64,000 nucleotides of DNA from an uncultured Bacteroidota bacterium (GTDB taxonomy: Bacteria > Bacteroidota > Bacteroidia > Bacteroidales > P3): the NCBI GenBank assembly GCA_902771735.1, contig CACXXO010000001.1, positions 186,001-250,000 of the forward strand. Reading direction: 5' to 3'. Made by a program: the position numbers and the translations under genes. A model generated the notes under the pieces. It was not told the origin of the DNA and made no database searches. It worked only from the letters and a program-made list of their open reading frames with translations. Numbering within the stretch: position 1 is the stretch's first letter; the number at the start of each line of letters is the position of its first letter. Below, piece by piece: positions 51,975-60,535 of the stretch.

Positions 51975-52991
51975 ATGATAAAAAGAACCCTTTTCTTCGG
52001 CACCCTTGCCATGCTCGCCATGACCTCGTGTGTCTCGCTCAGCGAGCACGAAACCCTGCAAACGAAATACGACCAGACCGCCAAACAGTACAAACTCACA
52101 CGCCAGGAGTTGGACGAAATCAAAGAGGAAAACGCCGCCCTTACACGCCAGAACAATGCTTTGACGAGTGACTACAGCGAACTCTCGGCCTTGAAGAACC
52201 GCTGCGAAATCACCGTCGACAGCCTCACCCTCCGCATCGAGCGCATGCGCCAGCACTACGACACCACCCTCGAGAACTACTCGCAGGACATTGCCGGCAA
52301 AAACCGCGACCTCAAACGCGCCCAAAACCTTCTCACTGCCCGTACCAAAGAGCTGAACGAAAAGGAAGAAGAGTTGCGCCAGAAGGAGGAGCAGTTCACC
52401 CGTCAACAAGAGACCTTCCGCCTGCAACGCAGCGAAATGATAGCCAAGCAGGCCGAACTCGAACAGCAGGAAGCCGCCACACGCGCACAACTCGAAGCCA
52501 AGGAACGCGAACTTGAGAACGTGCGCACCTCGGTCACCAAAGCCCTCACCGGCTTCGCCGACAAAGGATTGAAGGTGGAGACCAAAGATGGCAAAGTCTA
52601 TGTCTCAATGGAGAACAAACTCCTCTTCCCGTCGGCCAGCTGGACCGTATCGAAGGAGGGAGCCAATGCCATCAAGGAACTGGCACGCGTCCTCGAGCAA
52701 GACTCGACGTTGAACATTATGGTTGAGGGACATACAGACAACGACCCCTACCGCGGCAACACTGCCGTGAAGGACAACTGGGACCTCTCCGTGATGCGAG
52801 CCACCGCCATCGTCAAACTGCTCCTGCAGCATGGTCCCGGCATCAACCCTGCCCGCATCGAGGCCTGTGGCCACGGCGAGTTTGCCCCAAAAGCCGACAA
52901 CAGCACCTCCGAGGGAAAAGCCGCCAACCGCCGCACCGAAATCATTCTCACCCCCAACCTCGACAAGCTGCTTCAGCAGATGAAGAACTAA
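51975..52991 (+). CDS. OmpA-family lipoprotein with coiled coil
   Basis: This 338-residue protein has a lipoprotein signal (TLFFGTLAMLAMTSC, Cys at 19). A long coiled coil runs over about 25-190 with Gln/Glu-rich heptads. A C-terminal OmpA peptidoglycan-binding domain follows at about 205-330 (LNIMVEGHTDNDPYRGNTAV; NWDLSVMRATAIVKLLL; ARIEACGHGEFAPK; NRRTEIILTPN). It would bridge the outer membrane to peptidoglycan across the periplasm. It starts divergently from the ClC gene in an 81-bp spacer. Confidence 0.92.
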   Translation: MIKRTLFFGTLAMLAMTSCVSLSEHETLQTKYDQTAKQYKLTRQELDEIKEENAALTRQNNALTSDYSELSALKNRCEITVDSLTLRIERMRQHYDTTLENYSQDIAGKNRDLKRAQNLLTARTKELNEKEEELRQKEEQFTRQQETFRLQRSEMIAKQAELEQQEAATRAQLEAKERELENVRTSVTKALTGFADKGLKVETKDGKVYVSMENKLLFPSASWTVSKEGANAIKELARVLEQDSTLNIMVEGHTDNDPYRGNTAVKDNWDLSVMRATAIVKLLLQHGPGINPARIEACGHGEFAPKADNSTSEGKAANRRTEIILTPNLDKLLQQMKN

Positions 52992-53000
52992 CCCCTAAGG

Positions 53001-53100
53001 GTCATCAACCTGCCAACTCCCTATCAACTCCCTACCAACTCCTACCGTGGTAGGAGTTGGTAGGGAGTTGGTAAGGTTTTGATAACTGGTTATCACTTAG
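53001..53100. repeat. Palindromic intergenic repeat, copy G
   Basis: Perfect 22-bp arms (53025-53046 and 53049-53070) flank a central GT. The tail TTGATAACTGGTTATCACTT is close to that of copy B. A short CACT/AGTG hairpin with six T follows. It is the main content of the spacer between the ompA-like and M28-like genes. Confidence 0.9.
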
Positions 53101-53146
53101 TTAGTGCTTTTTTGATTTTTACCTTTCCCCATTCATTTTTTTTGCG

Positions 53147-53154
53147 TATCTTTG
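53147..53154 (+). promoter_or_regulatory. Promoter -7 box (TATCTTTG) of the M28-like gene
   Basis: TATCTTTG is followed by an AT-rich leader of about 75 nt to the ATG at 53233. A frame start at 53152 overlaps this box and is therefore not used. Confidence 0.7.
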
Positions 53155-53232
53155 TATTTGATTCGCGTCATATTGCGAATGCATAATATATTTGGAATCA
53201 ATATTATAATTAACAATAATAATATAATAACT

Positions 53233-54750
53233 ATGAGAAAAAAGGGATTGTGGAGCCAAATGGCCCGCCTTTGCACACTCGCCGTCATCCTCACCGCCGT
53301 CATCCCCGAGGCCTCGGCCCAGAAACGCGACCCCATGGCGATGCCCGTGGTGGAGGAAGATTCCATCATGAAACACATCATTGAACTCTCGGCCGACACC
53401 TACGAGGGGCGCCTTGCCGGCACGGTGGGCTACGACGAGGCCGTGAAATATGTTGAGCGCGTGCTGCGTGGCTATGGTGCCAAAATAACCGAACAGAGGT
53501 TCAACATCGAGTGCAACGAGGTGGAAAACTGCAAGTTCAACATCTACATCCCCGGTTCGAAGGACAAGAGGATCTTCACGTTGGGCAACGAGTTCTGCTG
53601 CGCCGGAATGACAGGTCGCGGCTATGTAGACGCGCAAATGGTCTTCTGCGGATATGGTATTGCAGAAGAAGAGCTCAACGACTACAAGGGAGTCGACGTC
53701 CAGGGCAAGATTGTGGTGCTGCTCACGGGTTTGCCCGAAGGGTCGTGGTTGCCGTCCAACATTGCCAGCCACTACACCACACTGCGTGACAAGGCGCGCA
53801 CCGCCGAGAAGCATGGCGCCCTTGGAGTACTGGCCATCAACATGAGCGGGAGTTGCCTGCCATACGAGGTGCAAGGCCGTGTGTACTGCGGAGAGCTGCC
53901 CCACCTGGCCACATTCCCAATCCTCCAGCTCACACTCGACTGTGGCCGCGAATTGTTCCAGAATGAAGCCATGAGCCTTGATTCGGCCGTCAGCGCCATC
54001 AACAACAACCATACCTCCCATTCCTTCGCTTTGCTGAAAAAGGCCGAGGTGGACGTCAATGCCATCTATCGCCAGCGCGCTGTCACGGCCAATGTGCTTG
54101 GCTTGCTGAAAGGCTACGACAAGAAATACGACGACGAACTCATCGTTGTGGGCGCGAGTTTGGACCATGTGGGCATGCAGGGAGAGACCTGCCTGTTCCC
54201 GGGAGCCGACATCAACGCTTCGGGCGTGGCCGCCGTGCTGGAGACCGCCCGCCTGCTCTCACAACCCCAGTACCGTCCACGCCGCAGCATCCTCTTTGTT
54301 CTCTTCAGTGGCAGCGAGCAACAGTTCCTCGGCTCGAGGGTTTTCCTTTCGAATTTCCCGAAACTGCGCAAAATCGAAGCTTTTATCAATGTGCAGAACA
54401 TCGGCCATGGCGACAGCATAGCACTTTTCGGCGACAACCGCTACCCCTCGCTGTGGGACATTGCCCGAGTGCGCGACAGCGCCAACCACAGTCTTCTCTG
54501 GCACAATCCCGAGAAAACCAATCCTCGCGGCGATGCCCGTGGATTCGACGTGATAGGCATCCCGTCGCTGGTATTCACCACCCTCAACGGGTTGCAGCAC
54601 AACCATGTAACCTCCGACATCTGGGAGAACATCGACCGCCGCATGCTGACCGGTGTGACGCAGGTGGTGGTGGAGACGGTGCGCGAACTGACCGACGGCA
54701 TGTACCGCGGCCGCAGCCACAAGAGCAAAGCAATGAAATTTGTGGAGTAA
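53233..54750 (+). CDS. M28-family peptidase homologue with lost zinc ligands
   Basis: The product is 505 residues from the ATG at 53233, with a signal peptide (CTLAVILTAVIPEASA). It has a PA-type insert (about 135-235, YGIAEEELNDYKGVDVQGKI) inside an M28 aminopeptidase fold. Catalytic positions are altered. The usual GAHxDH is GASLDHVG (Ser309), the bridging Asp of ADDNASG is Ile327 (PGADINASG), GEE is GSE (Ser361 for the catalytic Glu), and the Asp after INL is Gln388 (INVQNIG). Only the late His (QHNHVTSD, near 458) and Glu362 remain. It is probably a non-catalytic binding protein; the fold assignment is firm and the inactivity is inferred. It precedes the gldFG fusion by 20 bp. Confidence 0.85.
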   Translation: MRKKGLWSQMARLCTLAVILTAVIPEASAQKRDPMAMPVVEEDSIMKHIIELSADTYEGRLAGTVGYDEAVKYVERVLRGYGAKITEQRFNIECNEVENCKFNIYIPGSKDKRIFTLGNEFCCAGMTGRGYVDAQMVFCGYGIAEEELNDYKGVDVQGKIVVLLTGLPEGSWLPSNIASHYTTLRDKARTAEKHGALGVLAINMSGSCLPYEVQGRVYCGELPHLATFPILQLTLDCGRELFQNEAMSLDSAVSAINNNHTSHSFALLKKAEVDVNAIYRQRAVTANVLGLLKGYDKKYDDELIVVGASLDHVGMQGETCLFPGADINASGVAAVLETARLLSQPQYRPRRSILFVLFSGSEQQFLGSRVFLSNFPKLRKIEAFINVQNIGHGDSIALFGDNRYPSLWDIARVRDSANHSLLWHNPEKTNPRGDARGFDVIGIPSLVFTTLNGLQHNHVTSDIWENIDRRMLTGVTQVVVETVRELTDGMYRGRSHKSKAMKFVE

Positions 54751-54770
54751 AGGATAACTTTTAAAGACCA

Positions 54771-57242
54771 ATGTGGACACTATATAGAAAAGAACTTGCG
54801 AGTTTCTTCTCGTCACTAATTGGATACCTGACAATAGCGGTATTCTTGATACTGACCGGACTGACACTGTGGGTGCTGAAGAGCGACTTCAACATTCTCG
54901 ACTACGGCTATGCAGGCATGGACGGATTGTTTCTTATCGGCCCATTCCTCTACCTTTTCCTGATTCCAGCCATCACGATGCGCACTTTCGCCGAGGAACG
55001 GCGTGGCGGCACCATCGAGATGCTGATGACACGTCCACTGAGCGACTGGACGATAGTGTGGGCCAAGTTTCTGGCAGCGTGGACGCTGGTATTCATCTCG
55101 CTGCTGCCGACGCTGGTGTGCTACTTCAGCGTCTATTCGCTGGGCTATCCCGTGGGCAACATCGACACGGGCAGCGTGGTGGGTTCCTACATCGGCCTGC
55201 TGCTGCTGGGAGGTGCCTTCGTAGCCATCGGCCTGCTGTGTAGCTCGCTGACAAGCAACCAGATTGTATCGTTCATTGCCGCCGCCGTGCTTTGCGCCGT
55301 GGGATATCTGGGGTTTGAGAGCCTGTACAACATGGAGCTTTTCGGCAGTGGCGATCTCTTTGTGAAAAGCCTGGGCATGATGGACCACTACGAGAGCGTC
55401 AGCCGCGGTGTGGTCGACACACGCGACGTGCTCTACTTCGCCAGCGTGATGGCTCTGTTCCTAATGGGTACCCGTCTGGTGCTGCAAAGCCGCATGTGGA
55501 ACGGATGGAAGAACCGCAAGAACCTGAAGCGCAGCCATTGGCTCGAGATGGGGGTAACGGTGCTGATAGTATTGTCTGTCAACGTTATCGATCACTTCCT
55601 TTATGCCCGCCTCGACCTGACGTCGGAGAAGCGCTACACCCTCTCCGACTCGACCAAAGAGCTGCTTAAGACCATAGACGAGCCACTGCTCTACCGCGTC
55701 TACCTTGACGGCGACATGCCGGCCGACTTCAAACGGCTGCAGAACGAGACCAAGGAGATGCTCAACCAGTTGCGTGCCTACAACCGCAACGTGAGCTACG
55801 AATTTGTCAACCCCAACAACTTTGGTACCGACGAGGAACGCCGAGTCTTCTTCCAAAAGCTCAGCGAGAAAGGCATCCAGCCGGCGCAGGTGCAGATGAA
55901 AGGCGACAACGGAGTGACCTCGCTGCTTCTACTCACAGCGGCCGACGTATTCTACAAAGGACGCGAGACCACCGTGCAGTTACTGCAGAACCAGCAATAT
56001 GTGGGGCAAGCCGACCTGCTGAACAATTCTATCCAGAATCTGGAATACGCCTTGACAAGCCCAGTACGTGCATTGTCGCACGGCATGAAACAGAGCATCG
56101 GATTCCTACAGGGACACGGAGAGCTGAACGGCGGCGTTCTATATGACATCCAACGTGCGCTGCAGGAATTCTACAGTCTTGAATACGTGACCATCGACGG
56201 CCAGATTCAGTCGCTCACGGCGCACCATCAGAACTCGAAAGACTCGACCTACCGCCTTGTTAATAAATTCGACCTTCTCATTGTGGCCAAACCCACAGAA
56301 GCCTTTAGCGAGAAAGATCTTTTCATCTTGGATCAGTACATCATGTATGGTGGCAAGGTACTCTGGCTCATCGACCCGCTTAACGCCGAAATCGACAGCC
56401 TGGCCACCCACGGACAAATGTTGGCCACACGCTATCCCATTGGATTGGACGAGATGCTGTTCAACTATGGAGTGCGTGTCAATCCCAATGTGCTGATGGA
56501 CATACGCTGCCGACCCATTCCGCTACCTGTAGGCATTGTTGGCGACAAGCCTCAATACCGCTTCAGCCCGTGGTTCTATTTCCCCGAAATTGTGCCACTG
56601 TCGGAGCATCCCGTCGTGCGCAACCTCGACCTCATCAAAACAGACTTCGTCAGCAGCATCGACCTCATCGACAACGACATCAAGAAAACCGTGCTGCTCG
56701 CCACGTCGGAATACACCCGCGTGAAAAACGCACCGGCCATGATTGACCTCAACGACGCCAGGATGGAACCCGACCAGCGGTTATACAACAAGAGCCACCT
56801 GCCTGTGGCAGTGTTGCTGGAAGGCGAGTTCAAGTCGACTTGGCGCAACCGCCTAACGCCCGAACTAACCGAGTCGGACGCCATAGGTTACCGCGAAGTG
56901 AGCAAACCCACCAAGATGATTGTCATCTCGGACGGCGACATCATCAAGAACCGATACGATGCAGACAAAGACTTGGCCTACCCCGTGGGGTACGACAGCT
57001 ATACCCGCACGCTCTATGCCAACAAGGAATTGCTGCTGAATGTTGTAAACTATCTGGTGGGCGACGAAGGACTGATGGATTCGCGTAGCCGCAGCATCAC
57101 CCTGCGCAAACTCGACGAAAACAAAACCCGCGAGCGCCGTTCTTTCTACCAAGCCATCAATATCATTGTGCCGTTGCTGATATTAGGTGTTGCCGCAGGC
57201 ATCATCATCGTTGTCAGAAAGAAGAAATACTGCGGAAGATAA
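54771..57242 (+). CDS. Fused GldF-GldG: ABC permease joined to Gldg-type auxiliary protein
   Basis: This 823-residue protein contains two proteins in one frame. Residues 1-245 are GldF-like: six membrane segments, with TMRTFAEERRGGTIEMLMTR as the typical ABC-2 permease motif. After a basic linker (NGWKNRKNLKRSHW) come a membrane segment (about 265-283), the GldG/ABC_transp_aux periplasmic domain (RYTLSDSTKELLKTIDEPLL; QHGELNGG-like GFLQGHGELNGG; LWLIDPLNAEID) and a C-terminal membrane helix (about 795-815). In gliding Bacteroidota these are separate genes acting with the ATPase GldA; no ATPase is adjacent here. The DUF4340 gene follows. Confidence 0.9.
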   Translation: MWTLYRKELASFFSSLIGYLTIAVFLILTGLTLWVLKSDFNILDYGYAGMDGLFLIGPFLYLFLIPAITMRTFAEERRGGTIEMLMTRPLSDWTIVWAKFLAAWTLVFISLLPTLVCYFSVYSLGYPVGNIDTGSVVGSYIGLLLLGGAFVAIGLLCSSLTSNQIVSFIAAAVLCAVGYLGFESLYNMELFGSGDLFVKSLGMMDHYESVSRGVVDTRDVLYFASVMALFLMGTRLVLQSRMWNGWKNRKNLKRSHWLEMGVTVLIVLSVNVIDHFLYARLDLTSEKRYTLSDSTKELLKTIDEPLLYRVYLDGDMPADFKRLQNETKEMLNQLRAYNRNVSYEFVNPNNFGTDEERRVFFQKLSEKGIQPAQVQMKGDNGVTSLLLLTAADVFYKGRETTVQLLQNQQYVGQADLLNNSIQNLEYALTSPVRALSHGMKQSIGFLQGHGELNGGVLYDIQRALQEFYSLEYVTIDGQIQSLTAHHQNSKDSTYRLVNKFDLLIVAKPTEAFSEKDLFILDQYIMYGGKVLWLIDPLNAEIDSLATHGQMLATRYPIGLDEMLFNYGVRVNPNVLMDIRCRPIPLPVGIVGDKPQYRFSPWFYFPEIVPLSEHPVVRNLDLIKTDFVSSIDLIDNDIKKTVLLATSEYTRVKNAPAMIDLNDARMEPDQRLYNKSHLPVAVLLEGEFKSTWRNRLTPELTESDAIGYREVSKPTKMIVISDGDIIKNRYDADKDLAYPVGYDSYTRTLYANKELLLNVVNYLVGDEGLMDSRSRSITLRKLDENKTRERRSFYQAINIIVPLLILGVAAGIIIVVRKKKYCGR

Positions 57243-57275
57243 CGTTCAACGGTTAAAGTTTAAAGATTTAGAAAA

Positions 57276-58373
57276 ATGAAGAAAAAAAATCGCATACTGA
57301 TTATCATCACCGTAGCGGTGGTGGTGGCTGCCGCGCTGATTGCCTATTTGCTCTCACGCCCCACATTCAAACAGGACTACCACATTGAAGACATTGCCTC
57401 CATCACCAAAATCTTCCTTGCCGACAAGGAGAACAATGAAGTAACGCTAACACGCGTGTCCGACTCTTCATGGGTTGTCGACAACCAATACCCCGCCAGC
57501 CAACCCATGGTCGACCTCCTCCTCGAGACCATCCACGACATGCGTATCCGACAGCAGGTGAACAAGAACGCTGCCCCCAACGCCATCAAAGATATCGCTG
57601 CTCATGGTGTCAAGGTGGAAATCTACCAAAACGACCCATTCATCAACTGGTTTGGCGGCCGACTGAAACTCTTCTCCCGCGAACGACTGACGACCACCTA
57701 CTATGTGGGACGCGAGACCCAGGACATGATGGCCAGTTTCATGTACCGCAAAGGCGACGACGCGCCCTATATCATCCATATCCCTGGTTTCCGCGGTTTT
57801 CTCACACCACGATTCGTCACCGACCCATTGAAATGGCGCAGCCATACCATCGTAGATCTCAATGTGCGCGAAATAGAACGCATCGAGGTTGAAATTCCCT
57901 CCCAGGAAGACGAGTCGTTTGCCATCATGCGCGACGGCGAAGGCTTTGCCATGGAGATGCTTCAAAACCATCAGCGCGTCGAAGGATTCGACACTGCCCG
58001 AGTGGCGCAAATGCTTTCTTCGTTCACCTGGCTCAACTTCGACGAATTTGCCGCAATCGTGCCCAACTCGCTTACCGACAGTTGTGTGAGCGGTACTCCT
58101 CGCACCATTCTCCGCATCACCGACATCAACGGCAACCTCAGCGAGGTGAAGACCTATATCAAATACAACAATCCCGACGATATCGGTGCCATGCCCGACC
58201 CCGAACTCTACGACGCCTTCGACCTGAATCGCCTCTACGCCATTGTCAGCCATGGAAACAGCTCGACCGACAATCCTGGCGACACCGTACTCATCCAGTA
58301 CTTTGTTTTCGACAACATCCTGCAACCCGCCAGTTATTTCCGCGGAGCCGAGAAAGCAGCCATTGCCCAATGA
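57276..58373 (+). CDS. DUF4340-family membrane-anchored protein
   Basis: This 365-residue protein has one N-terminal membrane segment (RILIIITVAVVVAAALIAYL) and a periplasmic beta-rich part in two related halves, with the DUF4340 pattern VTLTRVSDSSWVVDNQYPAS. DUF4340 proteins usually sit after a GldG-type ABC auxiliary gene, exactly as here (33-bp gap), and are thought to belong to that complex. Its stop overlaps the surE start by 4 bp. Confidence 0.85.
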   Translation: MKKKNRILIIITVAVVVAAALIAYLLSRPTFKQDYHIEDIASITKIFLADKENNEVTLTRVSDSSWVVDNQYPASQPMVDLLLETIHDMRIRQQVNKNAAPNAIKDIAAHGVKVEIYQNDPFINWFGGRLKLFSRERLTTTYYVGRETQDMMASFMYRKGDDAPYIIHIPGFRGFLTPRFVTDPLKWRSHTIVDLNVREIERIEVEIPSQEDESFAIMRDGEGFAMEMLQNHQRVEGFDTARVAQMLSSFTWLNFDEFAAIVPNSLTDSCVSGTPRTILRITDINGNLSEVKTYIKYNNPDDIGAMPDPELYDAFDLNRLYAIVSHGNSSTDNPGDTVLIQYFVFDNILQPASYFRGAEKAAIAQ

Positions 58374-59131
58374 AGCCGCTGATACTGATAACCAACGATG
58401 ATGGGGTGAACGCCAAAGGACTACAGGCGCTCTCCGCTGTGGCATGCGAGTTTGGCGACGTCCTCGTCATGGCTCCACAAAACAACGCTTCAGGGCTAAG
58501 CCACAGCATCGTGTCGACTCGTCCCATCCGTGCACAGGAAATCAGCCGCGACGAAGGATTGACCGTGTGCAGCTGCGATGGCACACCTGTAGATTGCGTC
58601 AAACTGGCTGTTGAACATTTCTGTCCACGCAAACCCGATTTGGTCCTTTCGGGCATCAACCATGGTAGCAACAGTTCCATCAATGTGCTCTACAGCGGCA
58701 CCATGGGGGCCGCCATCGAGGCCGTTGCCCTCTGCATCCCCTCAATCGGTTTCTCTCTCCTCAACCATAGTCCCCACGCCGACTTTGAACCCGGTTTGCC
58801 TTTTGTTCGACAAATTATTCGCACAACTCTTGAACACCGGCTTCCAGCCGGCATCACACTCAACGTGAACATTCCACGCCTGCCGATGGGTGAAATAAAA
58901 GGCATTCGCGTCTGTCAGGAGGCAAATGCCATGTGGAACGACAGCTTTGAGAAACGCATCGACCCACAAGGACGACCCTACTGGTGGTTGACAGGCAAGT
59001 TTGTCTGCAACGATCCTTCCGAAGACAGCGACGAATGGGCCCTTTCCCATGGATACGTGTCTATCGTCCCTATTCATTGCGACTTCACCCACCATCCCAC
59101 TATCGAGAAACTTAAACCATTATACTGTTAG
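58370..59131 (+). CDS. surE: 5'/3'-nucleotidase SurE
   Basis: The product is 253 residues from the ATG at 58370, which overlaps the upstream stop (ATGA). The motifs are those of SurE: metal site ITNDDGVNAKGLQAL (Asp9, Asp10), NNASGLSHSI and LVLSGINHGSNSS. SurE dephosphorylates nucleoside monophosphates and some polyphosphates and is often a stress or stationary-phase protein. A longer frame upstream to 58082 lies inside the DUF4340 gene and is not used. A small membrane-protein gene follows by 3 bp. Confidence 0.96.
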   Translation: MKPLILITNDDGVNAKGLQALSAVACEFGDVLVMAPQNNASGLSHSIVSTRPIRAQEISRDEGLTVCSCDGTPVDCVKLAVEHFCPRKPDLVLSGINHGSNSSINVLYSGTMGAAIEAVALCIPSIGFSLLNHSPHADFEPGLPFVRQIIRTTLEHRLPAGITLNVNIPRLPMGEIKGIRVCQEANAMWNDSFEKRIDPQGRPYWWLTGKFVCNDPSEDSDEWALSHGYVSIVPIHCDFTHHPTIEKLKPLYC

Positions 59132-59134
59132 CTC

Positions 59135-59425
59135 ATGTTCAAACGTTTTTTCACACAAAACTTACCGATCGTCGGGATAGTGGCAGGGCTCGGTTCAATG
59201 ATTGTCACAGCGCTACTGATCACCGCCATCCTTATCATTGTCGGCGACTCTGCCTGTGCCCACCTTTCACTATATGCCGGTTGTTTCGTCCCACCGATAC
59301 TCATCATGCGCTACTATGTCAAAAAACAATTCTCCATCGTCGTCAAGACGATGATAGTGCTAATCTTTGTTCTATTCATAGCTTTCATGTTTATATTGTT
59401 CAAAACCCATAGCCTAAATTTCTAA
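59135..59425 (+). CDS. Small three-helix membrane protein
   Basis: This 96-residue protein has three hydrophobic segments (about 12-35, 43-58, 70-90) and no motif I can name. It fits tightly between surE and lpxB (gaps of 3 bp on each side), so it is very likely expressed with them. Function unknown. Confidence 0.75.
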   Translation: MFKRFFTQNLPIVGIVAGLGSMIVTALLITAILIIVGDSACAHLSLYAGCFVPPILIMRYYVKKQFSIVVKTMIVLIFVLFIAFMFILFKTHSLNF

Positions 59426-59428
59426 CCC

Positions 59429-60535
59429 ATGAAATACTACATCATAGCCGGCGAAGCCTCGGGCGACCTTTATGGTGCCAACCTCATCAAAGCCCTGCGC
59501 GATGAGGACCCTCAAGCCGAGTTCCGTTTCTGGGGCGGCGACGCCATGATGAAGGAAGGAGGCCAGCCCGTGAAGCATATCCGCAACCTGGCCATCATGG
59601 GATTTATCGAAGTGGTGCTTCATTTGCGCACCGTGCTGGGCAACATCAGTTTCTGCAAAAAGGACATCCTCTCTTGGCATCCTGACGTCGTCATCGGAAT
59701 CGACTATCCTGGCTTCAACCTCAAAATAGAGAAATGGGCTCATGAGCATGGCATCAAAGCCATTCACTATATCTCACCACAACTATGGGCATGGAAGAAA
59801 GGCCGCCTGAAAGGCATGCGTAGCTACCTCGACCGTCTCTGCTACATCCTGCCCTTCGAGCAACAGTTCTATGCCGAGAACAATCTGCCGCAAGCCACCT
59901 TTGTGGGTCATCCTTTGATTGAAATCATCCAAAACCGTCCACAAGACGAACCGTTTGCTTTCGACAACCGTCCCATCATCGCCCTCTTGCCGGGCAGCCG
60001 CCGGCAAGAACTCCTCAAGAGCCTTCCCTGCATGGTGAATCTGGCTCGACGCCATCCTGAATACCACTTTGTGGTGGGAGGCATGAGCCTTCTGGGCAAA
60101 GACATGTATGAACAACATATCCCCACCGATACGGGAATCAGCGTGGTCTTTGATCAGACCTATCGTCTCCTCTCACAGGCCTATGCCGCCGTGGTATGCT
60201 CAGGCACTGCAACGCTCGAGACCGGTCTTTTCCATGTGCCCCAAGTGGTGTGCTACCGGGGTAACCCGATTTCCATCGCCATTGCCAAAGCATTGGTGGG
60301 ACGACGCATCAACCATATCGCTCTTGTCGACCTCATCGACGACAGCAATGTCGTCACCGAGCTCCTTCAGCAGGATTTCAACGACCAACGCCTCGAGGAA
60401 GAATTCCTTCTCATCACCTCCGACACTGCCAACCGAGAACGCATGATTGAAGGCTATCGCCGCGTCGAACAGAAACTGGGTAGCGCCGGGGCCTCACTCC
60501 GCACCGCAAAAGCCATCATTGAAACTGCCAAATGA
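59429..60535 (+). CDS. lpxB: Lipid-A-disaccharide synthase
   Basis: This 368-residue protein has the LpxB motifs: IAGEASGDLYGANLIKALR, GFIEVVLHL, VVIGIDYPGFNLKI, HYISPQLWAWKKGR and ALLPGSRRQELLKSLP. It condenses UDP-2,3-diacylglucosamine with lipid X to make the lipid A disaccharide, at the membrane face. The next gene starts inside its stop (60532-60535). Other lpx genes are not in the window. Confidence 0.96.
   Translation: MKYYIIAGEASGDLYGANLIKALRDEDPQAEFRFWGGDAMMKEGGQPVKHIRNLAIMGFIEVVLHLRTVLGNISFCKKDILSWHPDVVIGIDYPGFNLKIEKWAHEHGIKAIHYISPQLWAWKKGRLKGMRSYLDRLCYILPFEQQFYAENNLPQATFVGHPLIEIIQNRPQDEPFAFDNRPIIALLPGSRRQELLKSLPCMVNLARRHPEYHFVVGGMSLLGKDMYEQHIPTDTGISVVFDQTYRLLSQAYAAVVCSGTATLETGLFHVPQVVCYRGNPISIAIAKALVGRRINHIALVDLIDDSNVVTELLQQDFNDQRLEEEFLLITSDTANRERMIEGYRRVEQKLGSAGASLRTAKAIIETAK

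Noticed and set aside
5391-53100. CRISPR array or integron attC sites as explanation for the palindromic repeats
   Set aside because: Copies are thousands of bases apart with no spacer array or Cas genes, and there is no integrase or the attC core words; a dispersed palindromic repeat fits better.
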